6,132 bases of DNA from Gemmatimonadota bacterium (GTDB taxonomy: Bacteria > Gemmatimonadota > Gemmatimonadetes > Longimicrobiales > Gaopeijiaceae), in contig JAPOOQ010000352.1 in NCBI GenBank assembly GCA_026713345.1, positions 1-6,132 of the forward strand, in the 5' to 3' direction. The notes below the pieces were generated by a model that saw only the letters and a program-made list of their open reading frames with translations, was not told where the DNA came from and did not search any database. Shown here piece by piece: positions 5,908-6,132 of this stretch. How positions within the stretch are numbered: position 1 is the first letter of the stretch; the number at the start of each line of letters is the position of its first letter. The translations under genes and the position numbers were made by a program.

Positions 5908-6052
5908 TCAGGCCCGAGTGCGGCTCGCGATGTAAAGCGCGCATGTCAATTTGTAACGTCGTCATTACAGTGCGAACGGTAGCGGGGAACACTCATTGGC
6001 GTGGCGGTGGATTCCGCCCCAGTTTTGGACTCGATGTCACAGTTGGAAAACC
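5908..6052. promoter_or_regulatory. Intergenic region with lower GC and a TGTAA-N8-TTACA palindrome
   Basis: Base composition drops noticeably after the MATE stop. TGTAA (5952-5956) and TTACA (5965-5969) form an 18-bp element with 8-nt spacing. The inner bases are partly symmetric, with 6 of 8 positions of GTAACGTC/GTCATTAC matching as inverted halves. This resembles a dimeric repressor site and may control a gene to the right. A short GGCGG-tggatt-CCGCC stem (6003-6018) with a TTTT at 6023-6026 follows; it is too weak to call a terminator confidently. No -35/-10 pair is convincing. Confidence 0.35.
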
Positions 6053-6132
6053 ATGAACCGCCAGAAAGCCATGTTTACCCAAGACAACCTCCCGGCCCCC
6101 GGTCCCCCGATTCGGCGCACGCTGTGTCCAGC
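6053..6132 (+). CDS. Possible 5' end of a further gene (partial, unidentified)
   Basis: From ATG 6053 the frame stays open to the window edge: 26 codons starting MNRQKAMFTQDNLPAPGPP. An inner ATG at 6071 is an alternative start. Only a weak GGA is found upstream (GTTGGAAAACC). The piece is too short for coding statistics or recognition, and the minus strand also has open frames here. It is listed because it follows a plausible promoter region. Treat it as tentative. Confidence 0.25.
   Translation, partial: MNRQKAMFTQDNLPAPGPPIRRTLCP

Noticed and set aside
5921..5949. Perfect minus-strand TTGACA (5949-5944) resembling a -35 box
   Set aside because: There is no -10-like hexamer at 16-18 nt, and it would fire into the 3' end of the MATE gene.
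6003..6026. GGCGG-tggatt-CCGCC stem followed by TTTT, considered as the MATE terminator
   Set aside because: The stem is only 5 bp, the T-run is four bases and starts 5 nt after the stem, and it sits about 100 nt beyond the stop. It is too weak to list as a terminator.

Overview
This is a GC-rich window (about two thirds G+C by eye) with dense, bacterial gene packing and purine-rich Shine-Dalgarno sites. Two proteins carry export signals. The gene style (an exported metal-dependent amidohydrolase next to a Tat-exported aldo/keto reductase, an SRPBCC protein, small 4-TM proteins and a MATE exporter) would suit a high-GC Gram-negative such as Gemmatimonadota. That placement is a guess from style, because there is no rRNA or marker gene here. 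I see no mobile element, CRISPR array, tRNA or rRNA.

Left part (1-2540, plus strand). The 3' end of a probable SAM-dependent methyltransferase comes first. An exported amidohydrolase-2 family enzyme follows 18 nt later, and then a 318-aa aldo/keto reductase with a twin-arginine signal. The close same-strand spacing suggests one transcription unit. The last two could act in sequence on one substrate outside the cytoplasm, but nothing in the sequence names that substrate.

Middle part (2550-3350, minus strand). A two-domain SRPBCC (AHSA1-like) plus SnoaL/NTF2-like protein converges on the reductase. Only 9 nt separate the two stop codons, and both stops lie inside one perfect 7-bp inverted repeat. 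On the other side a 187-nt divergent intergenic region separates it from the next plus-strand genes.

Right part (3538-5907, plus strand). Two small four-helix membrane proteins are recognisable tandem paralogues, separated by a 127-nt spacer with a strong hairpin. A MATE-family efflux transporter follows. Its only usable canonical start overlaps the second paralogue by 67 nt and lies just after a perfect 8-bp hairpin. The window ends with a less GC-rich stretch containing a possible operator palindrome and perhaps the first codons of another gene.

Most of the window is ordinary bacterial housekeeping or accessory content. The points most worth a second look are the paralogous membrane-protein pair, the unclear MATE start with its upstream hairpin, and the stop-codon-spanning inverted repeat. 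I do not see convincing evidence of a new biological system.
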